Part shown: in pieces, positions 36,464-46,700 of the stretch | Position numbering within the stretch: position 1 is the first letter of the stretch | How the letters are laid out: the number at the start of each line of letters is the position of its first letter | DNA from: Flavobacteriaceae bacterium | GTDB taxonomy: Bacteria; Bacteroidota; Bacteroidia; Flavobacteriales; Flavobacteriaceae | Reading direction: 5' to 3' | DNA: 64,000 bases | Assembly: GCA_947456815.1 (NCBI GenBank) | Contig: CANGTL010000003.1 | Location: 1 to 64,000 of the forward strand | Made by a program: the position numbers and the translations under genes | The notes under the pieces: model-generated | What the model saw: the letters and a program-made list of their open reading frames with translations, nothing else | The model's database searches: none | What the model was told of the DNA's origin: nothing

Positions 36464-37540
36464 ATGAGTCATAATGTTATCCGCAAAGACAAGACTTGTC
36501 TTAACTGTCGTCACGTTGTACAAGAGCGCTTCTGTCCGAATTGCGGACAAGAAAACATAGAAAGCCGCAAGACATTTCACCAGCTATTTGTTCATTTCTT
36601 CGAAGATTTAACGCACTATGAAAATGCGTTTTGGAGAACTATTAAGCATTTATTATTCAAGCCAGCGGCTTTAACTAAAGAATATCTTTCAGGCAAACGT
36701 TTATCGTATTTGGCACCAGTGAGACTTTACATTTTTATCAGTTTCATTACTTTCTTCTTAATGACTTCACTTCCTAATACTGATTATAATTTAATTAATG
36801 TCAAAAAGAAAACAACGACAACGAAGTCTGGTTCTAATGTAAAAATTACTACGACAGAGAATGTCAGTATTGATGAGTTGATTGAGTCAGAAAAATCACG
36901 GCAGCAAATTGAAGATTCCATTCAATACAGTATTGCAAAAGAAAAAAACAAGAAAAAAGAGAAGTATGACAATATGTTTAATTTCGGTTTTGAATCTCAA
37001 GAGGAACTCGATTCGTTACAAAAATTTGGTCCTGAAGAAGATCGATTAGATGCAGTTGGATACTGGTTTGTTAAGAAGGCACTTGAAGTCAAAAAAAACA
37101 ATACCAGCGAAGAACTAGTTGAAAAATTTAAAGAATCTTTTGTACACAACTTCTCTAAAACATTGTTCATATACATGCCGCTTTTTGCCATTTTCCTATG
37201 GCTATTTCATAGCAAGAAGCGCTGGTATTACTTCGATCACGGCATATTCACTTTGCACTATTTTTCGTTTTTATTGCTTGTAACTTTAGTTGTTTTCCTG
37301 TTTAGTAAATTCTTGTCACTGTTTGGTAGTTCAGTGATAGCTGATACTTTAAAAGAAATCGTTGATTTTGTTTCTATACTATGGATGTTTTACTACTTTT
37401 TCCCAGCGCATCATCGATTTTACGGCGAATCCAGAGGGGTTTCTTTTATCAAAAGTATCGCCTTATTTGTGATCAATATGATCTTCATCATTATAATAAT
37501 CTCTTTATTTGCACTTTACACCTTTATTAATATTAAATAA
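36464..37540 (+). CDS. DUF3667 zinc-ribbon membrane protein, copy 1
   Basis: 358 residues. The N-terminal zinc ribbon CLNCRHVVQERFCPNCGQ is followed by the DUF3667 block (HFFEDLTHYENAFWRTIKHLLFKPAALTKEYLSGKRLSYLAPVRLYIF). A membrane helix, a charged loop rich in K, T and E (about residues 105-220), and three or four helices come next. Function is unknown. The M28 peptidase lipoprotein gene begins 3 nt later and is likely co-transcribed. A second member lies at 47932; the charged loop is present only here. Confidence 0.85.
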   Translation: MSHNVIRKDKTCLNCRHVVQERFCPNCGQENIESRKTFHQLFVHFFEDLTHYENAFWRTIKHLLFKPAALTKEYLSGKRLSYLAPVRLYIFISFITFFLMTSLPNTDYNLINVKKKTTTTKSGSNVKITTTENVSIDELIESEKSRQQIEDSIQYSIAKEKNKKKEKYDNMFNFGFESQEELDSLQKFGPEEDRLDAVGYWFVKKALEVKKNNTSEELVEKFKESFVHNFSKTLFIYMPLFAIFLWLFHSKKRWYYFDHGIFTLHYFSFLLLVTLVVFLFSKFLSLFGSSVIADTLKEIVDFVSILWMFYYFFPAHHRFYGESRGVSFIKSIALFVINMIFIIIIISLFALYTFINIK

Positions 37541-37543
37541 ACA

Positions 37544-38560
37544 ATGAAAAAAATTCTATTTCCAATAATCTGTTATCTTGTTGTAATCAGTTGTGCCACC
37601 AAAAATAAAAGCACTCCTGATTATATTGCAAATTACATCAACTCGATTTCGTCTGACAACCTCAAAAAAAATCTTACAGTAATTGCCTCTGATGAAATGG
37701 AGGGCAGAGAAACTGGTTCAGAAGGACAAAAAAAAGCCGGACGGTATCTTATCGAACAACACAAAGCAAATGGACTCACATTTCCGAAAGGTGCCAGCAG
37801 TTTTTATCAACCGATTCCTGCCGCTTTTCTAAATGCCAAATACAATGAAAACCTTCCGGATTCGGAAAACATTTGGACATTTATAGAAGGTTCGGAAAAG
37901 CCTAATGAAATTGTTGTGGTTTCCGCGCATTATGATCACGTCGGTGTCAAAAAAGGAGAAGTCTATAACGGTGCGGATGACGATGGTTCTGGAACAGTGG
38001 CACTGATTGAAATTGCCAAAGCATTTCAAAAAGCAAAAAAAGAAGGTCATGGACCTAAGCGATCGATTCTTATTTTGCATGTAACCGGAGAGGAACACGG
38101 GCTTCATGGTTCGCGATATTATTCTGAAAACCCATTATTTCCTTTAGCGAGTACCGTTGCTGATGTCAATATTGATATGATAGGAAGACATGACGAATTT
38201 CATCCAGATAGCAGCGATTACATCTATCTAATTGGTTCTGATTACTTATCTACTGATTTATTTAATGTTTGCGAAGAAACCAACAAAAAATATGGAAATC
38301 TTACACTAGATTATAAATACAATGATCGCGCTGATCCGAATCGCTTTTATTACCGGTCCGATCATTACAACTTCGCCAAAAATGGAATTCCTTCTGTTTT
38401 TCTTTTTACAGGCGTACACGAGGATTATCACAAACCTGGTGATGACGTTGATAAAATCGAATTCGATGCCTTGACCAAACGAACAAAATATGCATTCGCT
38501 ATCGCATGGGAAATTGCGAATAGAGAGAAACGATTGGTTGTTGATAAAGACGGGAAGTAA
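37544..38560 (+). CDS. M28 family metallopeptidase, lipoprotein
   Basis: 338 residues. The lipoprotein signal MKKILFPIICYLVVISC ends in a lipobox cysteine (Cys17), so the protein is likely membrane-anchored by the Lgt pathway. The M28 zinc ligands are in VVVSAHYDHVG, NGADDDGSGTVALIEIA, TGEEHGLHGS and NIDMIGRHD, with a final H in GVHEDYHKPGDD. Members are aminopeptidases. It follows the DUF3667 gene by 3 nt and precedes an alpha/beta hydrolase by 45 nt. Confidence 0.93.
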   Translation: MKKILFPIICYLVVISCATKNKSTPDYIANYINSISSDNLKKNLTVIASDEMEGRETGSEGQKKAGRYLIEQHKANGLTFPKGASSFYQPIPAAFLNAKYNENLPDSENIWTFIEGSEKPNEIVVVSAHYDHVGVKKGEVYNGADDDGSGTVALIEIAKAFQKAKKEGHGPKRSILILHVTGEEHGLHGSRYYSENPLFPLASTVADVNIDMIGRHDEFHPDSSDYIYLIGSDYLSTDLFNVCEETNKKYGNLTLDYKYNDRADPNRFYYRSDHYNFAKNGIPSVFLFTGVHEDYHKPGDDVDKIEFDALTKRTKYAFAIAWEIANREKRLVVDKDGK

Positions 38561-38605
38561 TCGAAGATTTCTAATATCAACACTAACATTCAACAATTAC
38601 TTTTT

Positions 38606-39532
38606 ATGAAAAAATATGGTATTTTAATCTTGATGGTTTTTATTCATGTGAATATAAACGTACAAAACTTATACAGCAAAGCGTTTGGTAATCCAAAAGA
38701 CAAGCCCCTTCTTTTTCTCCACGGCGGACCCGGTTACAATTGTGCTGGATTTGAAGTCGCAGCAGCGCAAGTCCTAGCCGACAACGGATTCTATGTTATT
38801 GTATACGATCGTAGAGGGGAAGGAAGATCAACAGACGCCAGTGCAAAATTCAATTTTATAGAAACTTTTGCAGATATTAATTTGATTCTAAATCAATATA
38901 ACGTAAAAAAAGCAACGCTCATTGGTCACAGTTTTGGTGGCATTGTTGGTACGCTATTTATGAAGCAATATCCAGAGAAAGTAAATGCACTTTTTTTGGT
39001 TGGAGCACCAGTATCGTTGCAGGAAACATTCAAAACGATTTTGAAATCGTCGAGAAAAATCTACGAAAGCAACAACGATAAGACCAATTTGAACTATATT
39101 GATATGATTGAAAAAATGAATCCGACATCAGCGGAATATTATGCCTATTCGTTCGGTCATGCCATGCAAAATGGCTTTTATACTCCCAAGAAAATGAGTG
39201 ATGACGCGAAAGCAATCTACGGAAATGCTACAAAAGACCCGGCATTTACCTATGCTTCCAAAATGACTTACGATGCGCCACAAGGTTTTTTGAAAAACGA
39301 AAGCTACACGTCCATCGACTTGACTAATGATCTCAAATCATTGGTTGCAAGTAGCTTTAAAATCTTCGGCTTGTACGGTAAAGACGATGGCTTGTATTCG
39401 CCAGAGCAAGTAAAACAGCTACAAGAATTATTGGGAAATGATAAAGTAGATTATATCGATGATTGTTCCCATAGTGTTTTCATTGACCAGCAAAAACGAT
39501 TTATTGCGTTTCTAAAATTAAATTCCAAGTAA
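38606..39532 (+). CDS. Alpha/beta hydrolase
   Basis: 308 residues with a hydrophobic N-terminus (MKKYGILILMVFIHVNINVQ) that may be a signal peptide. Catalytic features are the oxyanion HGGPGYN, YDRRGEGRS, the nucleophile elbow GHSFGG, the acid in GLYGKDDGLYS and the late His in DDCSHSVF. It resembles proline-iminopeptidase-type or general esterase hydrolases, but the substrate is not evident. It lies directly after the M28 peptidase, so both may act on peptides. A strong terminator follows. Confidence 0.9.
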   Translation: MKKYGILILMVFIHVNINVQNLYSKAFGNPKDKPLLFLHGGPGYNCAGFEVAAAQVLADNGFYVIVYDRRGEGRSTDASAKFNFIETFADINLILNQYNVKKATLIGHSFGGIVGTLFMKQYPEKVNALFLVGAPVSLQETFKTILKSSRKIYESNNDKTNLNYIDMIEKMNPTSAEYYAYSFGHAMQNGFYTPKKMSDDAKAIYGNATKDPAFTYASKMTYDAPQGFLKNESYTSIDLTNDLKSLVASSFKIFGLYGKDDGLYSPEQVKQLQELLGNDKVDYIDDCSHSVFIDQQKRFIAFLKLNSK

Positions 39533-39552
39533 ACTCACGACAAAATCAACAA

Positions 39553-39580
39553 AAAAAGCTTCTAGTTTCCTAGAAGCTTT
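39553..39580. terminator. Bidirectional terminator between the hydrolase and tRNA-His
   Basis: Near-perfect stem AAAAGCTTCTAG / CTAGAAGCTTTT with loop TTTC. It can end the plus-strand hydrolase transcript and, from the other side, the tRNA transcript. Confidence 0.85.
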
Positions 39581-39588
39581 TGCTTTTG

Positions 39589-39662
39589 GGTGGCTGACCG
39601 GGTTCGAACCGGCGACCCTCGGCACCACAAACCAATACTCTAACCAGCTGAGCTACAACCAC
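39589..39662 (-). tRNA. tRNA-His (anticodon GTG)
   Basis: The cloverleaf folds fully: acceptor GTGGTTG / CAGCCAC, D-arm GCTC...GAGT, anticodon loop TTGTGGT with GTG at plus 39626-39628, and T-arm with TTCGAAC. An extra G-1 (39663) faces discriminator C73, the identity element of tRNA-His. The CCA end is not encoded in full. Confidence 0.95.
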
Positions 39663-39724
39663 CATTTTTAACGAGTGCAAATGTATTGCAAAAGTTTTAT
39701 TATACAAAGAAATAATTTAAAAAA

Positions 39725-40441
39725 TTAAATCAAATCCCCTAAGCTATTGACGCCCAAATACCTTTCTACTGTGAAGCCTTCCGCATAATCTTTCCCAATC
39801 AGTCTGCCGAAATCTTGTGGGCGATAGTTCAAACTTTCCAAGAAATTTTTCGTCGCGATTGGCGTTTCAGGCTCCTTGCTGTTCGGATCATAAAACTGCG
39901 AACTGTAGGCTAAAATTGCTTCAATTCTCTTTTCATTAAAGCCTGAAATATCCACGACAAAATCAGGAGTTAAATTTTTCCATTGCAAATAATGAAAAAC
40001 CGATTTTGGTCTCCAACCGTCTTGTTTATGTCCCTCATATTCCGTTTCAATCTTGACCAAACCTGATAAAAAACATGCGTCAGAAACCAATTTGCTTCCT
40101 TTTCCGTGGTCGATATGTCTATCATCAACGGCATTACACAAGACAATTTCTGGTTGGTACTTACGTATCATTCTAATCACAGCCAATTGGTGCTCCTCGT
40201 CATTGACAAAAAAGCCATCTCTCATATTCAAGTTCTCTCGTATCTTGACACCCAGAATTTCAGCGGCTTTCGCTGACTCCATATCTCTGGTTGCCGCAGT
40301 ACCGCGAGTTCCTAATTCTCCTCTTGTCAGATCAACAATACCTACTTTTTTACCTAAAGCTACTTCTTTGGCAATGGTGCCTCCGCAACCTAATTCAACA
40401 TCATCGGGATGTGCGCCAAAGGCTAATATGTCTAATTTCAT
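39725..40441 (-). CDS. bshB1: Bacillithiol biosynthesis deacetylase BshB1
   Basis: 238 residues of the PIG-L/LmbE deacetylase family. The zinc motif AHPDD appears in ILAFGAHPDDVELGCGG, with RGELGTRGTAATRDMESAKAAEILG and VDDRHIDHGKG also intact. In this BshB1 subgroup the enzyme removes acetate from N-acetylglucosaminyl malate to give the bacillithiol precursor. It is the last gene of a likely three-gene operon, 13 nt after the isochorismate synthase. Confidence 0.92.
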   Translation of the reverse strand: MKLDILAFGAHPDDVELGCGGTIAKEVALGKKVGIVDLTRGELGTRGTAATRDMESAKAAEILGVKIRENLNMRDGFFVNDEEHQLAVIRMIRKYQPEIVLCNAVDDRHIDHGKGSKLVSDACFLSGLVKIETEYEGHKQDGWRPKSVFHYLQWKNLTPDFVVDISGFNEKRIEAILAYSSQFYDPNSKEPETPIATKNFLESLNYRPQDFGRLIGKDYAEGFTVERYLGVNSLGDLI

Positions 40442-40454
40442 AATTGATAATTGT

Positions 40455-41519
40455 TTAATATAAAATCTTCTTTATGGTATGGGATTTATTAACCGTCTCT
40501 AGCCATTCGTTTTCTGCATTACTGTCGATTGTGATTCCTCCGCCCACATAAATATGTGCATTATTCTCTTCAATTTCCATGCATCGCAAATTAACGTATA
40601 AATCGGTTACCTTGTCTTTGGTATCAAAATCAAAATTAAACTCTCCCAAAAATCCCGCATAAAAACTACGCTCGTAACCTTCATTTTTAATAATAAAATC
40701 CATTGCAGCATCTTTCGGAAATCCGCAAACGGCAGGCGTTGGATGCAAAATTGAAAGCAAGTCTTTTAATTGCATTTCCTCTCTAAACTTCCCTTCTATA
40801 TCTGTTTTTAGGTGAATTAAATTCCCAGCACGAAGCGCATACGGTTTTGAAACACTAATTTCAGTGGATATCTCATTCAAATTTGAAACTAAAAAATCGG
40901 TAACCAATTGCTGTTCATCGACTTCTTTAGCACCCCATAAAATCGTAGCGGCATCATTATATAATTGGGTACCTGCCACAGCCATCGTCCGAAAATTCAT
41001 TCCCTGTACAAAAACCAATTGCTCAGAAAAAGCGCCTAACCATAGCCCTGCTTTGGGATGGTAAAAGCAATACGCAAAAGCACTGGGATAAGTACTTGCT
41101 AATTTTTGAAAAATATCAAATAAGTCAAAGTCAGAAAGGGCAACGGTTTCTTTTCTGGAAAGAACTACCTTACTAAATTCTCCGTTCTTAATACTCTCAA
41201 TGGCTTTCTCCACGAGTTCAATATGCTTCTTTTTTTCGAATGGATTTTCACCGTCGATTTCAGCGATTTCATTCGAATTTACGTCAACAGGTTCAAAAGG
41301 CGTAATGATTACTTTACATTTATCTTCAGGAATTACAATGATTTTAGTCTCAATAAACGGAGCAAAAACAAAACCCCTTTCCTCATTATTGCTCATGGTA
41401 TTAACTGTATCATCTTCTTGCAACAGTGCGATTACCTTATTAGCATTGGGCTTTCTGTAAAGCACAAAAGGCAATTTATGGTTGTGCTGATCTCGGCATT
41501 TTTGAAACATATCGGACAT
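40455..41519 (-). CDS. menF: Isochorismate synthase (chorismate-binding family)
   Basis: 354 residues with the chorismate-utilising fold: IKNGEFSKVVLSRKE, FAYCFYHPKAGLWLGAFSEQL, FRTMAVAGTQ, LHPTPAVCGFPKDAA and the C-terminal YVGGGITIDSNAENEW. It converts chorismate to isochorismate, the first committed step of menaquinone synthesis. The context supports menaquinone use: a thioesterase gene of the DHNA-CoA type overlaps its start by one base. Confidence 0.9.
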   Translation of the reverse strand: MSDMFQKCRDQHNHKLPFVLYRKPNANKVIALLQEDDTVNTMSNNEERGFVFAPFIETKIIVIPEDKCKVIITPFEPVDVNSNEIAEIDGENPFEKKKHIELVEKAIESIKNGEFSKVVLSRKETVALSDFDLFDIFQKLASTYPSAFAYCFYHPKAGLWLGAFSEQLVFVQGMNFRTMAVAGTQLYNDAATILWGAKEVDEQQLVTDFLVSNLNEISTEISVSKPYALRAGNLIHLKTDIEGKFREEMQLKDLLSILHPTPAVCGFPKDAAMDFIIKNEGYERSFYAGFLGEFNFDFDTKDKVTDLYVNLRCMEIEENNAHIYVGGGITIDSNAENEWLETVNKSHTIKKILY

Positions 41520-41947
41520 TAAAGCTTCCTTTTTGGTAAAACCATATTCGTCAATTTACAAATTGAAATCAATTTTCCGTTTTCATCGGTAATTTTAATT
41601 TCCCACAAGTGAATGCTTTTCCCTTGATGCACAATTCTTGCAGTTCCAGTGACCATTCCAGTTCTTTTGGCTCTTAGATGATTGGCAGCGATTTCGATGC
41701 CGCGGATTTCACTGAGTTCATTATTGACGAGCAACATTGATGCAGCACTTCCAACGCTTTCCGCCAAAGCAACACTGGCGCCTCCGTGCAATAAACCCAT
41801 CGGTTGATGAATTCTCGGGTTGACAGGCATTTGAGCCACCAAAAAATCTTCTCCAGCGTCGATGTACTTAATTTCTAAAGTCTCCATTAAAGTGTTCTTC
41901 GAAATTGTATTGCAAAGCGCAAGCATTTTTTCTTTATCAAAGGCCAT
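41519..41947 (-). CDS. PaaI-type hotdog thioesterase, likely DHNA-CoA thioesterase
   Basis: 142 residues with the hotdog signature NPRIHQPMGLLHGGASVALAESVGSAAS, in which HGG..A..E is the active region. Coupling to an isochorismate synthase (one-base overlap) suggests hydrolysis of 1,4-dihydroxy-2-naphthoyl-CoA in menaquinone synthesis. This is inference from context; other aryl-CoA substrates are possible. TAATTTTG at 41968-41961 on the minus strand is a plausible -7 box, 13 nt upstream. Confidence 0.82.
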   Translation of the reverse strand: MAFDKEKMLALCNTISKNTLMETLEIKYIDAGEDFLVAQMPVNPRIHQPMGLLHGGASVALAESVGSAASMLLVNNELSEIRGIEIAANHLRAKRTGMVTGTARIVHQGKSIHLWEIKITDENGKLISICKLTNMVLPKRKL

Positions 41948-42106
41948 ATCTTTTTTTTGGCAAAATTAAGATTTAATAGGTTTGGAAGCACGATAATTAT
42001 GAACATTCCGCAATGAGAGAATAAAATTGAATTTTCACCGTTTTAAAAATCGTCACCGTTGATACACCAATACATTTTTTACTATTTTTACCAAAAATCA
42101 ATTGTA

Positions 42107-43684
42107 ATGCGAAATATAATCTGTCTTCTTCTTATCGGTTTTATGATTTCTTTGAGTTCTTGCCGTAAGGATTTTGAAACTGTTCCAAGTTCAGGAAACC
42201 TCGGATTTTCAAAAGACACTGTTTACTTAGACACTGTTTTTACTAATATTGGTTCGAGCACTTACACACTCAAAGTTTATAACCGAAGCAATGACGATAT
42301 CAAAATCCCTAAAATTCGCTTAGCAAAAGCCAATTCTAAATATCGTATGATGATTGACGGAATGACGGGAGTTGATGAAGACAACAACGGTGTTGGTGAT
42401 GGACGAATTTTCAATAACGTCGAATTACTTGCCAAAGACAGTATGTATGTTTTTATTGAAACCACGGCGAATATTGCCGATGCAAATCCAACCGATTTTC
42501 TCTACACAGATGACATCGTTTTTGATTCTTCGAATGGCCCACAGAAAGTTAATTTAGTTACCTTGATTCGCGACGCTTATTTCTTATTTCCAAAAAGAGA
42601 TGTGAATGGTATTAAGGAAAACTTGCTTTTGGGAACAGATCAAAACGGAGATGAAGTCCGTATCAACGGTTTTGAATTGGATGAAAATGATCCTGTCAAT
42701 GGAAACGAATACATTTTTAATAATACCAAACCCTACGTGGTTTATGGCTATGCTGGTGTTCCCGCCGGAAAAACGTTGAAAATAGATCCAGGAGCGAAAG
42801 TCTATTTTCATGCGGAATCTGGAATTGTAGTACAACCCGGTGCAACGCTTATTGTAGATGGTGGCGTTTCTCCAACTAGTAATCCATTGTTAAACGAAGT
42901 CACTTTTGAAGGCGATCGACTCGAACCGCTATATGAAGATGTCCCCGGACAATGGGGAACGATTTGGTTGCGTGAAGGCAGTATCAACAATAGCATCAAC
43001 CATTTGACTTTAAAAAATGCAACCGTTGGATTATTGGTAGAAAATTGTGTGTTGAACCTCCAGAATTCACAAATCTATAACTCCGCTAATTACGGTATTC
43101 TAGCAAGAGCGGCAACTATGAATAACTGCGAAAATCTTGTGGTTAATTTAGCAGGACAAGCCGCATTAGCCTGCACTATAGGCGGTAGCTATCAGTTTAA
43201 ACATTGCACGTTCAACAACAATTGGTTGAGTTCAAATCAAGTAGCGGTGTTGATGAGTAATTATGAAGAACAACCAGACGGAACGAACATCAGTGGAGCG
43301 CTAACACAAGCCAATTTTTACAATTGCATCATCTATAGTTCCAACAATATTGGACTTTTCTTAGATAAAATTAACGATGATGCTATTCCATATTTATTTG
43401 ACGTGAAATATTGCTTGATTAAGTTCAGAGATAGTGGAACGTCATTAGCCGGAAAACCAATTTATAATTTCATTCGCAATCAATTAGATGGTAATATCAA
43501 AAATAAAGACCCAAGATTCTTTAATGCCAATTTGAATCAATTAAATATCAGCGATGATCCAGAAGGCGGTGCTTTTCAAAAAGGCAGCTTGACTTACTTA
43601 GTTCTATTGGATGTTTTAGGTTTACCAAGAACCTCCAATCCTCCGGATATGGGAGCGTATCAAAGTGCTCCTTTTCCAGAATAA
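42107..43684 (+). CDS. Right-handed parallel beta-helix lipoprotein
   Basis: 525 residues from ATG 42107; a TTG at 42059 extends the frame but looks like the -33 promoter element. The signal peptide IICLLLIGFMISLSSC ends in a lipobox cysteine, so it is lipid-anchored. The N-terminal third has beta-sandwich text (VYLDTVFTNIGSSTYTLKVYN), and the second half has the repeated short strands of a parallel beta-helix (ITLKNATVGLLVENC, NLQNSQIYNSANYGIL). Such surface lipoproteins often bind or cut polysaccharides, but no catalytic residues are evident. It is followed by purL with its own promoter. Confidence 0.82.
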   Translation: MRNIICLLLIGFMISLSSCRKDFETVPSSGNLGFSKDTVYLDTVFTNIGSSTYTLKVYNRSNDDIKIPKIRLAKANSKYRMMIDGMTGVDEDNNGVGDGRIFNNVELLAKDSMYVFIETTANIADANPTDFLYTDDIVFDSSNGPQKVNLVTLIRDAYFLFPKRDVNGIKENLLLGTDQNGDEVRINGFELDENDPVNGNEYIFNNTKPYVVYGYAGVPAGKTLKIDPGAKVYFHAESGIVVQPGATLIVDGGVSPTSNPLLNEVTFEGDRLEPLYEDVPGQWGTIWLREGSINNSINHLTLKNATVGLLVENCVLNLQNSQIYNSANYGILARAATMNNCENLVVNLAGQAALACTIGGSYQFKHCTFNNNWLSSNQVAVLMSNYEEQPDGTNISGALTQANFYNCIIYSSNNIGLFLDKINDDAIPYLFDVKYCLIKFRDSGTSLAGKPIYNFIRNQLDGNIKNKDPRFFNANLNQLNISDDPEGGAFQKGSLTYLVLLDVLGLPRTSNPPDMGAYQSAPFPE

Positions 43685-43711
43685 ATGTTCAAAAGTCGTA
43701 ATAACTGTTGA

Positions 43712-43742
43712 TTGTAAATTCTGGTTTTTTAACCTAAATTTG
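43712..43742 (+). promoter_or_regulatory. Promoter of purL
   Basis: TAAATTTG at 43735-43742 matches TAnnTTTG, with TTG at 43712-43714, 20 nt upstream. The start would be near 43749, about 19 nt before the ATG at 43768. Confidence 0.6.
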
Positions 43743-43767
43743 CGACAACAACTACAACTACACAACA

Positions 43768-46700
43768 ATGATTCATTTCTTCGGAAACGAAAGTACAACT
43801 GTTTTTGCCGTGCAGACGCAAAACGAACTTTCGGCAGAAACCATTTCAAAATTAAACTGGCTTTTTGGCAATGTCAATCAAATAGAAAAATCCGTACTCG
43901 CGGATTTTTTTGTTGGTCCACGTGCCACCATGATTACACCGTGGAGCACCAATGCTGTCGAAATTACTCAAAATATGGGAGTTTCAGGAATCATTCGTAT
44001 TGAAGAATTTCAAAAGGCAACCGACGATTTCTCTGATTTCGATCCGATGCTTTCACAAAAATATGCTGAGTTAAATCAAGATATTTTTACCATTCACATT
44101 CAACCGGAACCAATCCTTGAAATAAACGATATTGCTGCATACAATCAAAAAGAAGGATTGTCTTTAAGCACAGAAGAAGTCGATTACCTCAACAAACTTG
44201 CCATTAAAATTGGCAGAAAACTGACGGACTCTGAAGTATTTGGTTTTTCGCAAGTCAATTCGGAACACTGTCGACATAAGATTTTTAACGGAACATTTGT
44301 CATTGACGGAAAAGAACAAGAATCGTCTTTGTTCAAATTGATTAAGAAAACTTCAGCAGAAAATCCAAACGATATTGTTTCGGCCTATAAAGACAATGTC
44401 GCTTTTGTGAAAGGACCTAAAGTGCAACAGTTCGCGCCTTTATCGCCTGAAAAACCAGATTATTATGCTGTAAAGGAGTTCGACTCGGTAATTTCACTTA
44501 AAGCAGAAACACATAATTTTCCCACAACGGTCGAGCCATTCAACGGCGCAGCAACCGGTTCTGGAGGAGAAATTCGAGATCGCCTTGCCGGTGGTCAAGG
44601 TTCATTGCCACTTGCAGGAACCGCCGTCTACATGACTTCCTTTTCCCGATTGCAAAAAAACAGAACTTGGGATGCTAATTTACCAGAAAGAAAATGGCTA
44701 TATCAAACGCCACTAGATATTTTAATTAAAGCTTCGAATGGCGCTTCTGACTTTGGAAATAAATTCGGGCAGCCATTGATTACAGGTTCACTCTTAACTT
44801 TTGAAAATAAAGAAAACAACAGAACCTTAGGCTACGATAAAGTCATCATGCAAGCGGGCGGAATTGGTTACGGGAAACTAGATCAATCGCTAAAACACAA
44901 ACCAAAGGTCGGCGATAAAGTCGTGATTTTAGGTGGCGAAAATTATAGAATTGGAATGGGCGGTGCTGCGGTTTCCTCTGCCGACACAGGCGAATTTAAT
45001 TCTGGAATTGAACTAAATGCCATCCAACGATCGAATCCTGAAATGCAAAAACGAGCGGCCAATGCCATAAGAGGTTTGGTGGAAAGCGACGTCAATCCGA
45101 TTGTTTCCATTCACGATCATGGCGCTGGCGGTCATCTCAATTGTCTTTCTGAATTGGTAGAAGAAACGGGCGGTTTAATCGACCTAGACAAATTACCCAT
45201 TGGAGATCCAACTTTATCTGCCAAAGAAATTATCGGAAACGAATCGCAAGAACGTATGGGCTTGGTGATTGGTCAGAAAGATATTGAATTATTACAAAAA
45301 ATTGCAGACCGTGAACGTTCGCCAATGTATCAAGTGGGAGACATTACTGGCAATCATCGTTTTACTTTTGAATCGAAAACAACTGGAGACAAACCTATGG
45401 ATTTTGCCATTGAAGACATGTTTGGAAGTTCACCAAAAGTGATTATGAATGATGTCAAGATTGATAGAAAATACAACGCTTTAGCGTATTCTCCAGAAAA
45501 AATAACAACATACATTCAGCAAGTTTTGCAACTAGAATCAGTTGCTTGCAAAGATTGGTTGACGAACAAAGTCGATCGCTGCGTTGGTGGAAAAGTAGCC
45601 AAGCAACAATGCGTCGGTCCATTACAATTGCCATTGAATAACGTTGGCGTGATGGCGTTAGATTTTCAAGGAAAAGAAGGCGTTGCAACTTCCATCGGAC
45701 ACGCTCCGATTGCCGCTTTGATTGACCCAGTTGCTGGGAGCAGAAACGCGATTGGAGAAGCCTTGTCGAATATCATTTGGGCGCCAATTAAAGATGGAAT
45801 CAAAGGAATTTCTTTGTCCGCCAATTGGATGTGGGCGTGTAAAAACGAAGGAGAAGACGCTCGATTGTATGCTGCAGTAAAAGGCTGTTCGGATTTTGCC
45901 ATCGAATTGGGAATCAATATTCCGACTGGAAAAGATTCGCTATCGATGAAACAAAAATATCCAAACGAAGAAGTCATTGCACCAGGAACGGTCATCATTT
46001 CTGCTGGTGGAAATTGTACCGATATTACTAAAGTTGTGGAACCTGTTTTGCAAAGAAATGGCGGTTCAATTTATTATATTAATTTATCGCAAGATGAATT
46101 CAAATTAGGCGGCAGTTCGTTCGCTCAGATCTTGAATCAAATTGGTAGCGATGCACCTACGATAAGAGATAGCGACTTTTTTAAACGCGCTTTCAATACA
46201 ATTCAAAATTTAATTGTTGACGATCAAATTGTTGCTGGACATGACATTGGCAGCGGTGGATTGATTACGACACTTTTGGAAATGTGCTTTTCCGATAACA
46301 ATTTGGGAGCGAACATCGATTTGACTGTTTTTGATGAAAATGATGCCATCAAAGTACTTTTTTCTGAGAATATTGGAATTGTAATTCAAGCCAAAGAAGA
46401 TTCCGTTTTCGAAAGTGCATTAAAAAACAATGCAATTTCTTTTTACAAACTAGGAACAGTTACAACAACCGACAAACTACAACTCACAACCAACAGCCAT
46501 CAACTTACAACGTTTAACCTACAACTCTCAACCTATCGAGACATTTGGTTCGAAACCTCTTTCCTACTCGACCAACATCAAAGCAAAAACAACAAAGCAA
46601 AAGAGCGTTTTGACCAGTATAAAAATCAACCGTTAAACTATATTTTTCCAACTAATTTTACAGGAAAAAAGCCAATTATCGACACTTCAAAACCACGTCC

